From positions 1-64,000 of the forward strand of contig JAFRQQ010000034.1 of assembly GCA_017428525.1 (NCBI GenBank): DNA of 64,000 nucleotides. The letters run 5' to 3'. Below, piece by piece: positions 28,543 through 37,091 of this stretch. Positions within the stretch are counted from its first letter, which is position 1; each line of letters starts with the position of its first letter. The DNA is from Clostridia bacterium (lineage in GTDB: Bacteria; Bacillota; Clostridia; Oscillospirales; Acutalibacteraceae). The notes beneath the pieces were generated by a model. The model was given only the letters and a program-made list of their open reading frames with translations. It did not search any database and was not told the DNA's origin. A program made the translations under genes and the position numbers.

Positions 28543-28887
28543 TTATTCCGCTTCGATTTCCTTGATCACGCATTCGTTGCCGCGCAGCAGCCAGGTCTCG
28601 CCCGAATGGCAGTAGGGGCATTCCTTGCCGTAGCGGACGGTTTCATAGGTGCGCTTGCAGCTGTCGCACCAGGTGACGGCCGGAATCGGCTCGATCACGA
28701 GCGTGCTGTCCTTGAGCACCGGATGCCGCCCTTTGAAATACTCCCAGCAGTCGGTGAAAAGATCGGTCATGATGCCGGAGACCTCGCCGACCTGCAGCAC
28801 CACCTTGCCGATGGCGGTCAGCTGATGCTCCGCCGCCGTTTCATCGAGCGTTTTGGCCAGGTGCAGCACGATTCCCATTTCATGCAT
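28543..28887 (-). CDS. hypA: HypA-family nickel metallochaperone
   Basis: 114 residues. The N-terminal Met-His-Glu (MHEMG), whose His2 is the nickel ligand in HypA, is present. The zinc finger is CDSCKRTYETV...CPYC near residues 74-95. HypA works with the GTPase HypB to insert nickel into [NiFe]-hydrogenase or, in some bacteria, urease. No hydrogenase, urease or other hyp gene (C, D, E, F) is in the window. It is the last gene of a minus-strand operon that also carries two hypB genes and starts with lipid-activation genes; the stop of the preceding gene is 3 bases away. Confidence 0.9.
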   Translation of the reverse strand: MHEMGIVLHLAKTLDETAAEHQLTAIGKVVLQVGEVSGIMTDLFTDCWEYFKGRHPVLKDSTLVIEPIPAVTWCDSCKRTYETVRYGKECPYCHSGETWLLRGNECVIKEIEAE

Positions 28888-28890
28888 GGC

Positions 28891-31671
28891 TTATTTCTTG
28901 CCGCCGAACGCGGTTTTGGCCATGCGTTTGAGGGCGTAGGGCGCGATTTTGAGCATCTTGTCCTCACAGCGCACCATGTCGGAGGCTTCGGGCAGGTCGC
29001 GGGAGAGGTGAATGGCGTCGAATTCGCAGCGCGTGGTGCAAAGGCCGCAGCCGATGCAGCGGTTGAGATCCACCACGGTCGCGCCGCAGCCGAGGCAGCG
29101 GGCGGCTTCGATTTTCACCTGCTCCTCCGTCAGCGGCAGGCGCAGATCGCGGAAGGTCTCCGTCGCCTTGCCGGGCTTGCAGCCGGGCGTCTGACGCTTG
29201 GCGGTATCGAAGGTTTCCAGCACGATGTCGTCCTTGTTCAGCTCCTTGAATTCGCGCAGGTCGCGTCCGATGCGCTGCGACTGGCCGGGATGGACGCTGC
29301 GGTGCATGCTCTCGCAGGCGAGCTTGCCGTCGGCGATCGCGTCGATGGCAAAGCGCGCGCCGTGGGCGATATCGCCGCCGACGAAGATATCCGGCTCCGC
29401 CGTTTCAAAGGTGACGGTGTCGTGCACGACCGTGCCGTTCGGGCGCAGCTCCACGTGCGTGCCGCGCAGCAGATCGCCCCAGACGGCGCTCTGGCCGATG
29501 GCCTGCAGCACCGTGGTGCAGGGAACCGTCATCGTTTCATTCTCATCATATGCCGGCGCGAACCGGTGTGCGTCGTCAAATACGCGCGTGCACTTCTTGA
29601 ATACTACGCCGGTGACCTTGCCGTTTTCGGTCAGGATCTCCTTCGGACCCCAGCCGTTGCAGACCGTGACGCCTTCCTCGACGGCTTCCGCCACCTCGTC
29701 GCGGGCGGCGGGCATCTCGTCCGCACCCTCCAGGCAGAGCATGGTCACCTTGCCGCTTGCCGCGCGCAGAGCGCTGCGGGCGACGTCCACAGCCACATTG
29801 CCGCCGCCGATGACGACGACGTCGCCGTCAAGCTTCAGGGCAGCGTCCGCGTTGATCCGGCGCAGGAATGCAACGCCGCTCTCCACGCCCGCGGCGTCCT
29901 CGCCGGGCACGCCGGCTTTGCGGCCGCCCTGCATGCCGATGGCAAGATAAAACGCCTTGTAGCCTTCGTTGCGCAGGGTCTGGATCGTCACGTCCCTGCC
30001 GACCTCCACGCCGCAGCGGAATTCCACGCCCATGCGGCGCAGCACGTCGATCTCGGCGTCGATGATCTCTTTTTCCAGCCGGAAATTCGGAATGCCGTAC
30101 ACCAGCATGCCGCCGGGCCGTTCTTCCTTCTCAAACACCGTCACGTCATAGCCGCGGGTGCGCAGATAATACGCGCAGCTCAGGCCGGCGGGACCGGCGC
30201 CGATGATCGCCATTTTGTAATCCGGGCCCCACATGCCGCCGTCGTCCTTTTCGCAGATGGGGATGAAGCGGTTTTCGGCCGTCAGCTCCTGCACGGCGAT
30301 GAATTTCTTGATCTCGTCGATCGCCAGCGGCTGGTCGACCGTGCCGCGGGTGCACGCGTCCTCGCAGCGGCGGTTACAGACCGCGCCGCAAACAGCGGGG
30401 AAGGGGTTATCCTGTTTGATGAGCCTGAGCGCGTCCATGTAACGCCCCTCGGCCGCCATCTTAATATAGCCCTGCACGGCCAGATGCGCCGGGCAGGCGG
30501 TTTTGCAGGGGGCAGTGCCGGTGTCGTAGCAGTTGATCTTCGCATCCTCGCGGTAGTTGGGATTCCAGTTGTCCGCCGTCCATTTTTTGTCGTCCGGCAG
30601 CACGGTAACGGGATATTCCACCTCGCCGTGGGAGGTGCAGAGCTTCTGGCCGAGCTTCGCCGCGCCGACCGGGCAGACCTCCACGCATTTGCCGCAGGCG
30701 ACGCAGTTTTCCTTTGTCACATGCGCGCGATAGGCCGAGCGGGACATATTCGGCGTATTGTAAAGCTGACTTGTGCGCAGCGCGTTGCACACGCCCGGCG
30801 CGCAGTTGCAGATGGCGACGATTTTCTCCTCGCCGTCGATGTTGGTGATCTGATGCACGAAGCCGTGGCGCTCGGCGCGCTCGAGGATTTCCAGCGCTTC
30901 CTCATAGGAGATGTAGCGGCCCATGCCGCGGTCCACGCTGTATTCCGCCATGTCGCCCACGCCCATGCAGAATTCGCCGTTGATCTCGCCGCTGCCCTCG
31001 CCGCGCATCGTCTGCTGCTTGCGGCAGGTGCAGATGCCGACGGAATACTTATCGTATTTCTTCAGCCAGTGGGAGATGTGCTCCACGGAAGCGGAGGCGT
31101 TTTCGGTTTCGATCGCTTTTTCCACCGGAATGACGTGCATGCCCACGCCTGCGCCGCCCGGCGGCACCATCGGCGTGACGCCCTCCAGCGGCATCTGGGT
31201 CATCAGGTTGAAGAAGGTGGCCAGATTCGGATGCTGCTTTGTCAGCTCCTCATTCATCATCATGAATTCCGCGGAGCCGGGCACGAAGATCGGCAGATTG
31301 TAGTGCTTCTGCTTGTCAGGCCCCTCGCGCGTCATTTCCACCAGACCGACCCAGCAGAGATGGTCGATGCGTTTCTGGCAGTCCTCGACGCTCATGTTGT
31401 TCATCTTTGCCAGCGCTTCCACGGTATAGGGCACGCGGGTCTTTTTGAAATTCAGCAGGAATTTGACCTCGTCCTTCGTGAGCACTTCGTCCAGCGCCCA
31501 GTATTCGGGGTCGTCGGTCTTCATCGTGCGGGTGTATTTGACCAGATAGCGGTCGGTGATCAGCGTGCCCAGCTTCAGGACGAGCTTTTCCTTCTCCTTA
31601 TCCGGCGCCTTGTAATCCGGACGCTGCACGAAATCCCGTTCGTTGACCATGCGGTTCTTTTGCGGCTTCAT
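28891..31671 (-). CDS. Large Fe-S/GltD-type flavoprotein oxidoreductase (paralogue A)
   Basis: 926 residues. The N-terminal ~300 residues form a domain with winged-helix-like segments (LTKDEVKFLLNFKKTRV) and cysteine groups ICTC (near 214) and ICNCAPGVC (near 288). Next comes a ferredoxin motif CVACGKCVEVCP (near 323), then a GltD-like module. That module has its own Cys set (near 381-440), FAD site GAGPAG (near 491) and NAD(P)H site GGGNVAVD. A second cluster, CIGCGLCTTRC, lies near the C-terminus. GltD-type modules move electrons from NAD(P)H through FAD to Fe-S clusters. It is homologous along its whole length to the protein at 39819-42632. Role: probably redox supply for neighbouring enzymes; the physiological partner is unknown. 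Confidence 0.85.
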   Translation of the reverse strand: MKPQKNRMVNERDFVQRPDYKAPDKEKEKLVLKLGTLITDRYLVKYTRTMKTDDPEYWALDEVLTKDEVKFLLNFKKTRVPYTVEALAKMNNMSVEDCQKRIDHLCWVGLVEMTREGPDKQKHYNLPIFVPGSAEFMMMNEELTKQHPNLATFFNLMTQMPLEGVTPMVPPGGAGVGMHVIPVEKAIETENASASVEHISHWLKKYDKYSVGICTCRKQQTMRGEGSGEINGEFCMGVGDMAEYSVDRGMGRYISYEEALEILERAERHGFVHQITNIDGEEKIVAICNCAPGVCNALRTSQLYNTPNMSRSAYRAHVTKENCVACGKCVEVCPVGAAKLGQKLCTSHGEVEYPVTVLPDDKKWTADNWNPNYREDAKINCYDTGTAPCKTACPAHLAVQGYIKMAAEGRYMDALRLIKQDNPFPAVCGAVCNRRCEDACTRGTVDQPLAIDEIKKFIAVQELTAENRFIPICEKDDGGMWGPDYKMAIIGAGPAGLSCAYYLRTRGYDVTVFEKEERPGGMLVYGIPNFRLEKEIIDAEIDVLRRMGVEFRCGVEVGRDVTIQTLRNEGYKAFYLAIGMQGGRKAGVPGEDAAGVESGVAFLRRINADAALKLDGDVVVIGGGNVAVDVARSALRAASGKVTMLCLEGADEMPAARDEVAEAVEEGVTVCNGWGPKEILTENGKVTGVVFKKCTRVFDDAHRFAPAYDENETMTVPCTTVLQAIGQSAVWGDLLRGTHVELRPNGTVVHDTVTFETAEPDIFVGGDIAHGARFAIDAIADGKLACESMHRSVHPGQSQRIGRDLREFKELNKDDIVLETFDTAKRQTPGCKPGKATETFRDLRLPLTEEQVKIEAARCLGCGATVVDLNRCIGCGLCTTRCEFDAIHLSRDLPEASDMVRCEDKMLKIAPYALKRMAKTAFGGKK

Positions 31672-31715
31672 AACGGAAACTCCTCTCTGTATTCTTCAGA
31701 ATCCATCGGTTCTTA

Positions 31716-32375
31716 TTATGCTTCTTTCCATGCGGCGGTTTCCGCAAGGAGCCACTGCACGAGGGCCTCCATGCCTTCGCCGGTTTTGGCCGAGACGGGG
31801 AAGATGCGCACGGCCGGATTCAGCTTGCGCGCGCGCGCCATGCACGCGTCGAGGTCGAAATCAAAATAGGGGCGCGCGTCGAGCTTGGAGATGACGAGCG
31901 CGTCGCTCTCGCGAAACATCAGCGGGTATTTCAGCGGCTTGTCGTCGCCCTCCGGCACAGACAGGATCATCAGATTTTTCCCGGCGCCGGTGTCGAATTC
32001 CGCCGGGCAGATCAGGTTGCCCACATTCTCGAGGAAGGCCAGATCCGGCGGCGGACCGTCGATCGCGTCGAAGGCGGCGGTCGTCATGCCGGCGTCCATG
32101 TGGCACATGCCGGAGGTGTGCACCTGCACGGCGCGGGCCCCGAGCGCCTCAATGGCTTTCGCGTCCACGTCTGATTCAATATCCGCTTCCATCACCGCGA
32201 TGTCCAGCTGCGGCAGCGCGCGGATGAGCGCGGAGAGCAGCGTGGTTTTGCCTGCGCCCGGGCTGCTCATCACATTGATCAGCAGCGTGCCGCAGGCCTT
32301 CGTTTTTGCGCGCAGCGCGTCGGCGTCGCGATCGTTGGAGGCGGTCACGCAGGCGTCCAGCTTCAGCAGCTTCAT
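31716..32375 (-). CDS. hypB: HypB-family nickel-insertion GTPase (copy 1)
   Basis: 219 residues of SIMIBI-class GTPase. Visible are Walker A SSPGAGKTT near residue 38, the switch Asp in EADIESDVDA, the metal-site segments TSGMCHMDA and NLICPAEFD, and the SKLDARPYFDF G4 region. The N-terminal high-affinity CxxCGC nickel motif and His-rich stretch of some HypB proteins are absent, as in other compact homologues. It overlaps the stop of the second hypB by 4 bases (ATGA). Tandem hypB genes without hydrogenase genes are unusual. Confidence 0.92.
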   Translation of the reverse strand: MKLLKLDACVTASNDRDADALRAKTKACGTLLINVMSSPGAGKTTLLSALIRALPQLDIAVMEADIESDVDAKAIEALGARAVQVHTSGMCHMDAGMTTAAFDAIDGPPPDLAFLENVGNLICPAEFDTGAGKNLMILSVPEGDDKPLKYPLMFRESDALVISKLDARPYFDFDLDACMARARKLNPAVRIFPVSAKTGEGMEALVQWLLAETAAWKEA

Positions 32376-33043
32376 TCAGCAGCCCTCCCTTCGAGCAGAC
32401 GGTCCCGCAGGAACGCGGCCACGGCGTCAAAGCCCTCGCCGGTTTTCGCGGATACCGGGAAGATCTCAATGGCGGGATTGAGCGCCTTCGCTCTGTCACA
32501 GGCGGCGTCGAAATCAAAGTCAAAGATCGGCGCCGTGTCGATTTTATTGATCAGCAGCACGTCGCTGACCGTGAACATCAGCGGGTATTTCAGCGGCTTG
32601 TCGTCGCCCTCGGGCACGGAGAGCAGCATCATGCGCAGATCCGCGCCGACCTCGAATTCCGCCGGGCAGACAAGGTTGCCGACATTCTCAAGGAACACCA
32701 GATCCAGCCCCTCTGTGCCCATCGCGTCCAGTCCGCGGGCGGTCATATCGGCGTCCATGTGGCAAAGTCCGCCGGTGTGGAGCTGAATTACACGCGCGCC
32801 GGCCGCGGCCACGGCTTTTGCGTCCACGTCGGAATCGACGTCCGCTTCCATCACGCCGACGGCATACGCGCCGCCGAGCCGACTGAGCAGCTGCAGCAGC
32901 GTCGAGGTCTTGCCGGCGCCGGGCGCGCCCATGAGGTTGATCAGCTTTGCGCCGCTGCGCTGCATCCGCGCGCGGTTTTCCGCGGCAGCCGCGTCGTTGT
33001 CCGCAAGCAGCCGCTCTTTCGTTTCAATGATTTGATAATCCAT
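32372..33043 (-). CDS. hypB: HypB-family nickel-insertion GTPase (copy 2)
   Basis: 223 residues, clearly homologous to the adjacent copy and with the same motif set: APGAGKTSTL Walker A, EADVDSDVDA, TGGLCHMDA, NLVCPAEFE and the G4-like INKIDTAP. Compared with copy 1, the G4 region has the canonical N-K-x-D (NKID), whereas copy 1 has SKLD. The two may form a heterodimer or serve different metal clients. It follows the thioesterase gene by 8 bases. Confidence 0.92.
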   Translation of the reverse strand: MDYQIIETKERLLADNDAAAAENRARMQRSGAKLINLMGAPGAGKTSTLLQLLSRLGGAYAVGVMEADVDSDVDAKAVAAAGARVIQLHTGGLCHMDADMTARGLDAMGTEGLDLVFLENVGNLVCPAEFEVGADLRMMLLSVPEGDDKPLKYPLMFTVSDVLLINKIDTAPIFDFDFDAACDRAKALNPAIEIFPVSAKTGEGFDAVAAFLRDRLLEGRAAE

Positions 33044-33051
33044 AGTTCCTC

Positions 33052-33774
33052 TTATTCTGTTTCGGCGTCATAGCGCAGACCGAGGCGGAACAGACGCTTG
33101 TCCGCTTCGCCGGAGAGCAGGAATTCCCCGTGCTCCGCGCTGCAGCGCAGCGTCAGGTCCTCGCCCTCGCGCGCTTCGCCGGTATACTCCATGCGGATCT
33201 CCCGCACGGCGGCGGCCCGCAGCGCCGGCGGCATCAGATCCTCCGCCAGATCGAAATAGCGGGTGTTGTTCATGTGTCCGTTCAGATCCAGATAGCTGTA
33301 GGGCACGCGGAAGGTCTGCGTTGCCCCCTCTGCCGGCAGCTTCGGCGCGCGCGGCCAGAGCGCTTTCCAGGACGGCGCGGCCCCGTTGACGGTAACGCCG
33401 GCAGCTTCCGGCGCGACCATCGTGCGGCTGCTGCGATCCATCAGCACCCACAGCGCGGCGGCGTTGATCAGCTCCGCGCCGTCGGCGTCCGTGATGCGGT
33501 AGTAACGCGGGAAAAAGGCGTGCATCATCTCGCCCGGCAGGGAGGTCAGGCAGATCGTTTCATTATAGACGGGCAGACGGGTGATCTCCGCCTGCTGCCG
33601 CGTGATGACCCAGAGCAGCCCGCGGTCCAGCGTGCGCTCCTTGCCCGCGCCGAGCAGCTCCGTGTGCGCGATGGCCGCCTCCTGCAGGAGCGTGAACAGG
33701 CGGCTCAGGCGCAGCCGGCGGTAAAGATCGGTGTCGGAGGCCAGGATCTTATATTTGTATTCGTATGCTTCCAT
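33052..33774 (-). CDS. Acyl-ACP thioesterase (FatA/B-like double hot-dog)
   Basis: 240 residues with two hot-dog domains, as in bacterial relatives of plant FatA/FatB. The first domain covers about 1-130 (LSRLFTLLQEAAIAHTELLG, LLWVITRQQAEITRLPVYNE). The second covers about 145-240 and contains YLDLNGHMNNTRYFD, the family's active-site segment with the Asn-His pair. It should release free fatty acid from acyl-ACP. It lies 5 bases after a dedicated ACP gene, so that ACP is probably its substrate carrier. Confidence 0.9.
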   Translation of the reverse strand: MEAYEYKYKILASDTDLYRRLRLSRLFTLLQEAAIAHTELLGAGKERTLDRGLLWVITRQQAEITRLPVYNETICLTSLPGEMMHAFFPRYYRITDADGAELINAAALWVLMDRSSRTMVAPEAAGVTVNGAAPSWKALWPRAPKLPAEGATQTFRVPYSYLDLNGHMNNTRYFDLAEDLMPPALRAAAVREIRMEYTGEAREGEDLTLRCSAEHGEFLLSGEADKRLFRLGLRYDAETE

Positions 33775-33779
33775 CGCCG

Positions 33780-34025
33780 TTATTTCAGCCGCTTCTCAAT
33801 GGCGGTCACCACGTCGCCCACGGTGTAAAGCTTCTGCCACTGCCGGTCGGGGATCTTGACGTCAAACGTGGCCTCCAGGCGGCAGATGATCAGCGTAAAG
33901 CCCATGGAATCGATGGCGGTGTCCGTGTTGATGACCGTCGATTCCTCGAGCGTCTGCTCCTCGGTTTCCGGCACGCATTCATGCACGACGTCGATGACTT
34001 TGTCGAATATTTCCTGTCTTGTCAT
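33780..34025 (-). CDS. Stand-alone acyl carrier protein
   Basis: 81 residues, acidic and helical, with the phosphopantetheine attachment Ser in DSMGFT near residue 45 (DSMGF in place of the usual DSLD/DSLE). It starts with TRQEIFDKVIDVVHE and ends with YTVGDVVTAIEKRLK. Its ATG overlaps the ligase stop (ATGA). Because it sits between a ligase and a thioesterase and away from fatty acid synthase genes, it is probably not the housekeeping AcpP but a dedicated carrier. Confidence 0.92.
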   Translation of the reverse strand: MTRQEIFDKVIDVVHECVPETEEQTLEESTVINTDTAIDSMGFTLIICRLEATFDVKIPDRQWQKLYTVGDVVTAIEKRLK

Positions 34026-35365
34026 TGTGATACCGCTTTCTGTTGGAGTTCCCAACGCTTTATTTTACCCGTTGCCGTGCGGGGCAGCGGATCGGATACA
34101 AAATAGATGGCTTTCAGCCGCTGCCCGAGGGGCAGGGACTTCATGACCGGCGCGAGGCGTTCGGTCAGCGCCGCGCGCTGCGCTTCCTCGCCGCGCACAA
34201 CCAGCGCCGGTGCGCCGTCGACCGTCACGGCGGCGAATTCCGTGCCTGCCAGCGCGGGAGCCAGCTGCTGCTCATAGTCCGGCAGATAGATCTTCGTGCC
34301 GTCCCGCAGCACCAGGATTTCCTTCTTGCGCCCGATGATGTGCAGCAGACCGTCGGCGTCAAAGCGGCCGAGATCGCCCGTGGCAAGCACGCCGTCCTTT
34401 AGCACGGCGGCCGTCGCTTCCGCGTCATTATAGTAGCCCTGCATGATGCAGGTCGGCGCTTCGATCAGGATTTCGCCGTCTTCCGCAAGCGTGATGCGGT
34501 CGTCCGGGCAGACGGTCATCGCATAGGGATCGTCGCCCAGCGAGAGCGCCACGCCCGAGGAGGTTTCGGTCAGCCCGTAGCCGAAGCTCACGCGCATGCC
34601 CATGGCCTGCAGCGCGGCCGGAATGGCCGGCGGGCAGTCGCCCGCGCCGATGAGCACCAGCCGCAGCGAATCACCGAGCAGCTGTTTTTGCAGCAGGAAG
34701 CCCAGCAGCAGCGGCACGGCGGAGAGCGCCGTCGGACGGAAAAACGCGCAGTCGTCGAAATAATGGCGCGGCCCGCGCCCGAGCGCAACGCTTGCGCCGC
34801 AGGAGAGCGCCCAGAGCAGCCCGCAGACAAAGCCGAACACATGATCCAGCGGCAGCACGCAAAGCAGCGTGTCCGCCGGGTCGAGGGGCAGCAGCGCGCC
34901 GCCGTTATAGGCGCTCGCGCACAGCGACTGCTCCGTGAGCACGACCGCCTTGCGCCTGGCCGTCGTGCCGGAGGTGAAAAACAGGAGGTTGCCTGCGCCG
35001 TTTGCAACGCCGGCAGTCAGTGCGGGGGAGAGTTCCTCTGTCAGATCGGGATCGCCCCAAAGCAGATCGATCTCCGCCGCGGCGACCAGATCGGCGTCTG
35101 CGTTTTCATTGAGCAGCACGGCCTGCAGCCCGGCCTGCACAGCGGCGAAAATCTCGACCACGCAGGCACAAGAACCGTCGCACAGCACGCCCAGACAGGT
35201 TTTGCCCGTCTGCGCGAGCGCGGCGGCGCGCGCGTCGATCTGCGCGCAAAGCGCAGCGTAGCCGATTTCACGCACTGCGCCGTTTGCCTCGATCTTCAGC
35301 GCGGGGGCCTGCGGCGTGCGGGCGGCATAGTGCCGCAGCAGTTCGGAAAATCCGGAAAAACGCAA
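34022..35365 (-). CDS. AMP-dependent acyl-CoA/acyl-ACP synthetase (ANL superfamily)
   Basis: About 447 residues, shorter than typical acyl-CoA ligases (500-560). The P-loop FFTSGTTARRK is near residue 145, and the YGLTETSSG adenylate motif is near 290. TGDLGRFDADGLLHIIGRKK holds the catalytic Asp/Arg hinge near 365, and the catalytic Lys lies in TATGKIKRWEL near the C-terminus. It should activate a carboxylic acid as the acyl-adenylate and load it on CoA or, given the overlap with the ACP gene, on ACP. The start is a TTG six bases after AAAGGAGGG; the same frame stays open upstream only as antisense to the isomerase gene. First gene of the operon. Confidence 0.92.
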   Translation of the reverse strand: MRFSGFSELLRHYAARTPQAPALKIEANGAVREIGYAALCAQIDARAAALAQTGKTCLGVLCDGSCACVVEIFAAVQAGLQAVLLNENADADLVAAAEIDLLWGDPDLTEELSPALTAGVANGAGNLLFFTSGTTARRKAVVLTEQSLCASAYNGGALLPLDPADTLLCVLPLDHVFGFVCGLLWALSCGASVALGRGPRHYFDDCAFFRPTALSAVPLLLGFLLQKQLLGDSLRLVLIGAGDCPPAIPAALQAMGMRVSFGYGLTETSSGVALSLGDDPYAMTVCPDDRITLAEDGEILIEAPTCIMQGYYNDAEATAAVLKDGVLATGDLGRFDADGLLHIIGRKKEILVLRDGTKIYLPDYEQQLAPALAGTEFAAVTVDGAPALVVRGEEAQRAALTERLAPVMKSLPLGQRLKAIYFVSDPLPRTATGKIKRWELQQKAVSQ

Positions 35366-35516
35366 GGCCGACCCTCCTTTCTCTTTTCTATCATCTATCC
35401 TACCATAAAAAAACAGAAAAAGAAAGACCGGATTGAAAGAAATCTGCATTTTCCATTCAAAATAAACAATTTTAAATATTTTATCTCCGTTTTTTCCATA
35501 ATTCCGCGCGGGAGGC

Positions 35517-35545
35517 TTGATTTTTCGGCGGCGCGATAGTATAAT
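35517..35545 (+). promoter_or_regulatory. Promoter of the isomerase gene in the divergent intergenic region
   Basis: TTGATT, 17-base spacer, TATAAT, about 64 bases upstream of the isomerase start. The 243-base AT-rich gap separates the two divergent operons. I could not find an equally clear promoter for the minus-strand ligase operon in it. Confidence 0.65.
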
Positions 35546-35608
35546 ACTTATGTCTGACGCGCCGCGGACGGCGCTTGCCATCAAATATATTTTAATGGAG
35601 GCTGAATT

Positions 35609-36997
35609 ATGGACAAAAATATCCGCATCTGCATCGTGGGCGGCGGCCCGGCCGGTCTTTCCGCCGGTATGTATCTCGAGCAGAAGGGCTACACCAACTA
35701 CACGATCCTCGAGCGCCTCGACCGCGTGGGCGGCAAATGCTGGTCTCCCCATTACAACGGCAGACGTTATGAAATGGGCGCGATCATGGGCGTTCCCTCT
35801 TACTATGCCGTGCATGACGTTGAGGAATTCTGCGGCATCACGCACGACGGTCCTCAGCTCAACCGCAACTATAAAGACAGCCAGGGCAATGTGATCGAGC
35901 CGTTCGAGCCCAAAAAGAACATCCTGAAGATCCCCCGCCTGCTGAAGATGAAGAAGCAGGTCAAGAAGCTCGGCGAGCTGCTGGAAACCAAATACAAGGG
36001 CTATGATCTCAACGGTCACCGCGGCGTTTCCGAGGGCCGTTATGAAGGCTTCTCTCAGGCCAGCGCAAAGCGTCAGCCGGTCAGCGGTACGAACCCCAAC
36101 CTCAAGGATCTGGCGCTGCCGTTCAACGAGTTCTGCAAGAAAAACGGCGTCGAGCTGATCAAGGATATCTGGATCGGTCCCTTCACCTCCTTCGGCTACG
36201 GCTATTTCGATGAGATCCCCGCGGCGTATGTGCTCAAGTATCTGGATTTCCAGACCTGCATGAACTTCGTGAAGATCAACCTCTGGACCTGGAAGGAAGG
36301 CACCCAGTTCATCTGGGAAAGCCTGAATGATCATCTGAAGAATCCCGCCCGCCTCAACAGCAAGATCGACAAGGTCGAGCGCAAGGACGGCAAGGTTTAC
36401 GTCACCGTCAACGGCGAGGTCGAGGAATACGACAAGATCATCGTCACCGCGCCGCTTTACATTCCCAACAAGCGCGACGACGGCCAGATCGGCATGGTCG
36501 ATTATTTCGATGCGCGCGAGGATGAAAAGAGCCTGTTCTCCAAGATCGATTACGAGCGCTACGACGTGCTCGCGGTCGAGACCAAGCCCGAGGATCATCC
36601 CGAGATTTCCTATTATGTGTTCGACAACATGGTGCCCGAAAAGCTCGGTCACCTGATGGTGTATTATCGCCGCTGGAAGGACACCAAGGATCAGGTCATC
36701 ACCACTTATGCGCTGCGCAAGCATAAGAACAGCAAGGAGATCCCCTACGACACCTGCAAGAAGATGGTGCTGGACGATCTGAAGACCATGAAGAATCCCG
36801 CGTCCAACGTCGTCAACGAGTGGAGCGTCTATTACTTCCCCCATGTCTTCTCCGCGGACTATGCCGACGGCTGGTATGAGAAGGTGGAGGCCATGCAGGG
36901 CAAGTATGACACTTACTATGCCGGCGAGATCATGAGCTTCGGCGATATGGATGAGACCGCCGAGTATTCCCGCGAGCTGGTCGAGCGTTTCTTCTGA
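35609..36997 (+). CDS. FAD-dependent polyunsaturated fatty acid double-bond isomerase (PAI-like)
   Basis: 462 residues. From recall, the sequence closely follows Cutibacterium acnes PAI, which isomerises linoleic acid to trans-10,cis-12 CLA. Shared features are the FAD site GGGPAGLSAGMYLEQ, then TILERLDRVGGKC, GRRYEMGAIMGVPSY near 52-65, IPAAYVLKYLDF near 203-214, and the C-terminal WYEKVEAMQG and YAGEIMSFGDMDE. Arg86 and Phe220 line up with PAI Arg88 and Phe193, reported contacts for the fatty acid carboxylate. There are extra Lys-rich segments near 100-120 and 138-166. It probably moves double bonds in C18 fatty acids. Its substrate may be free acid, as in PAI, or an acyl-ACP from the divergent operon; which one is unknown. 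Confidence 0.88.
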   Translation: MDKNIRICIVGGGPAGLSAGMYLEQKGYTNYTILERLDRVGGKCWSPHYNGRRYEMGAIMGVPSYYAVHDVEEFCGITHDGPQLNRNYKDSQGNVIEPFEPKKNILKIPRLLKMKKQVKKLGELLETKYKGYDLNGHRGVSEGRYEGFSQASAKRQPVSGTNPNLKDLALPFNEFCKKNGVELIKDIWIGPFTSFGYGYFDEIPAAYVLKYLDFQTCMNFVKINLWTWKEGTQFIWESLNDHLKNPARLNSKIDKVERKDGKVYVTVNGEVEEYDKIIVTAPLYIPNKRDDGQIGMVDYFDAREDEKSLFSKIDYERYDVLAVETKPEDHPEISYYVFDNMVPEKLGHLMVYYRRWKDTKDQVITTYALRKHKNSKEIPYDTCKKMVLDDLKTMKNPASNVVNEWSVYYFPHVFSADYADGWYEKVEAMQGKYDTYYAGEIMSFGDMDETAEYSRELVERFF

Positions 36998-37014
36998 TTT
37001 TCGAAAAAACCGCA

Positions 37015-37045
37015 AAGAGGGGCAATCCGTTGCCCCTCTTTTTGA
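37015..37045 (+). terminator. Intrinsic terminator (possibly leaky) after the isomerase gene
   Basis: AAGAGGGGCAA and TTGCCCCTCTT form an 11-bp stem with a 4-base loop, followed by five T. No clear promoter follows before the next gene at 37092, so partial read-through is likely and would set a lower level for the downstream genes. Confidence 0.85.
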
Positions 37046-37091
37046 CAAAAAAACAGAGCGGCCCGCGGGCGGCTCCGAGAGGGTTGAGGCT

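Noticed and set aside
28606..31869. A 1087-codon plus-strand open frame opposite the Fe-S/GltD gene.
   Set aside because: It is a GC-rich shadow: composition dominated by H, A, R, D and V, no domain, and it opposes a gene with many conserved motifs.
31716..33043. The HypB pair as a single gene split by a frameshift.
   Set aside because: Each copy has a full set of GTPase motifs and its own start; they are tandem paralogues.
34022..37048. A 1008-codon minus-strand open frame that would extend the acyl ligase far upstream.
   Set aside because: The upstream half is antisense to the isomerase gene and has no protein-family features; a TTG with AAAGGAGGG at 35365 gives the normal ligase N-terminus.
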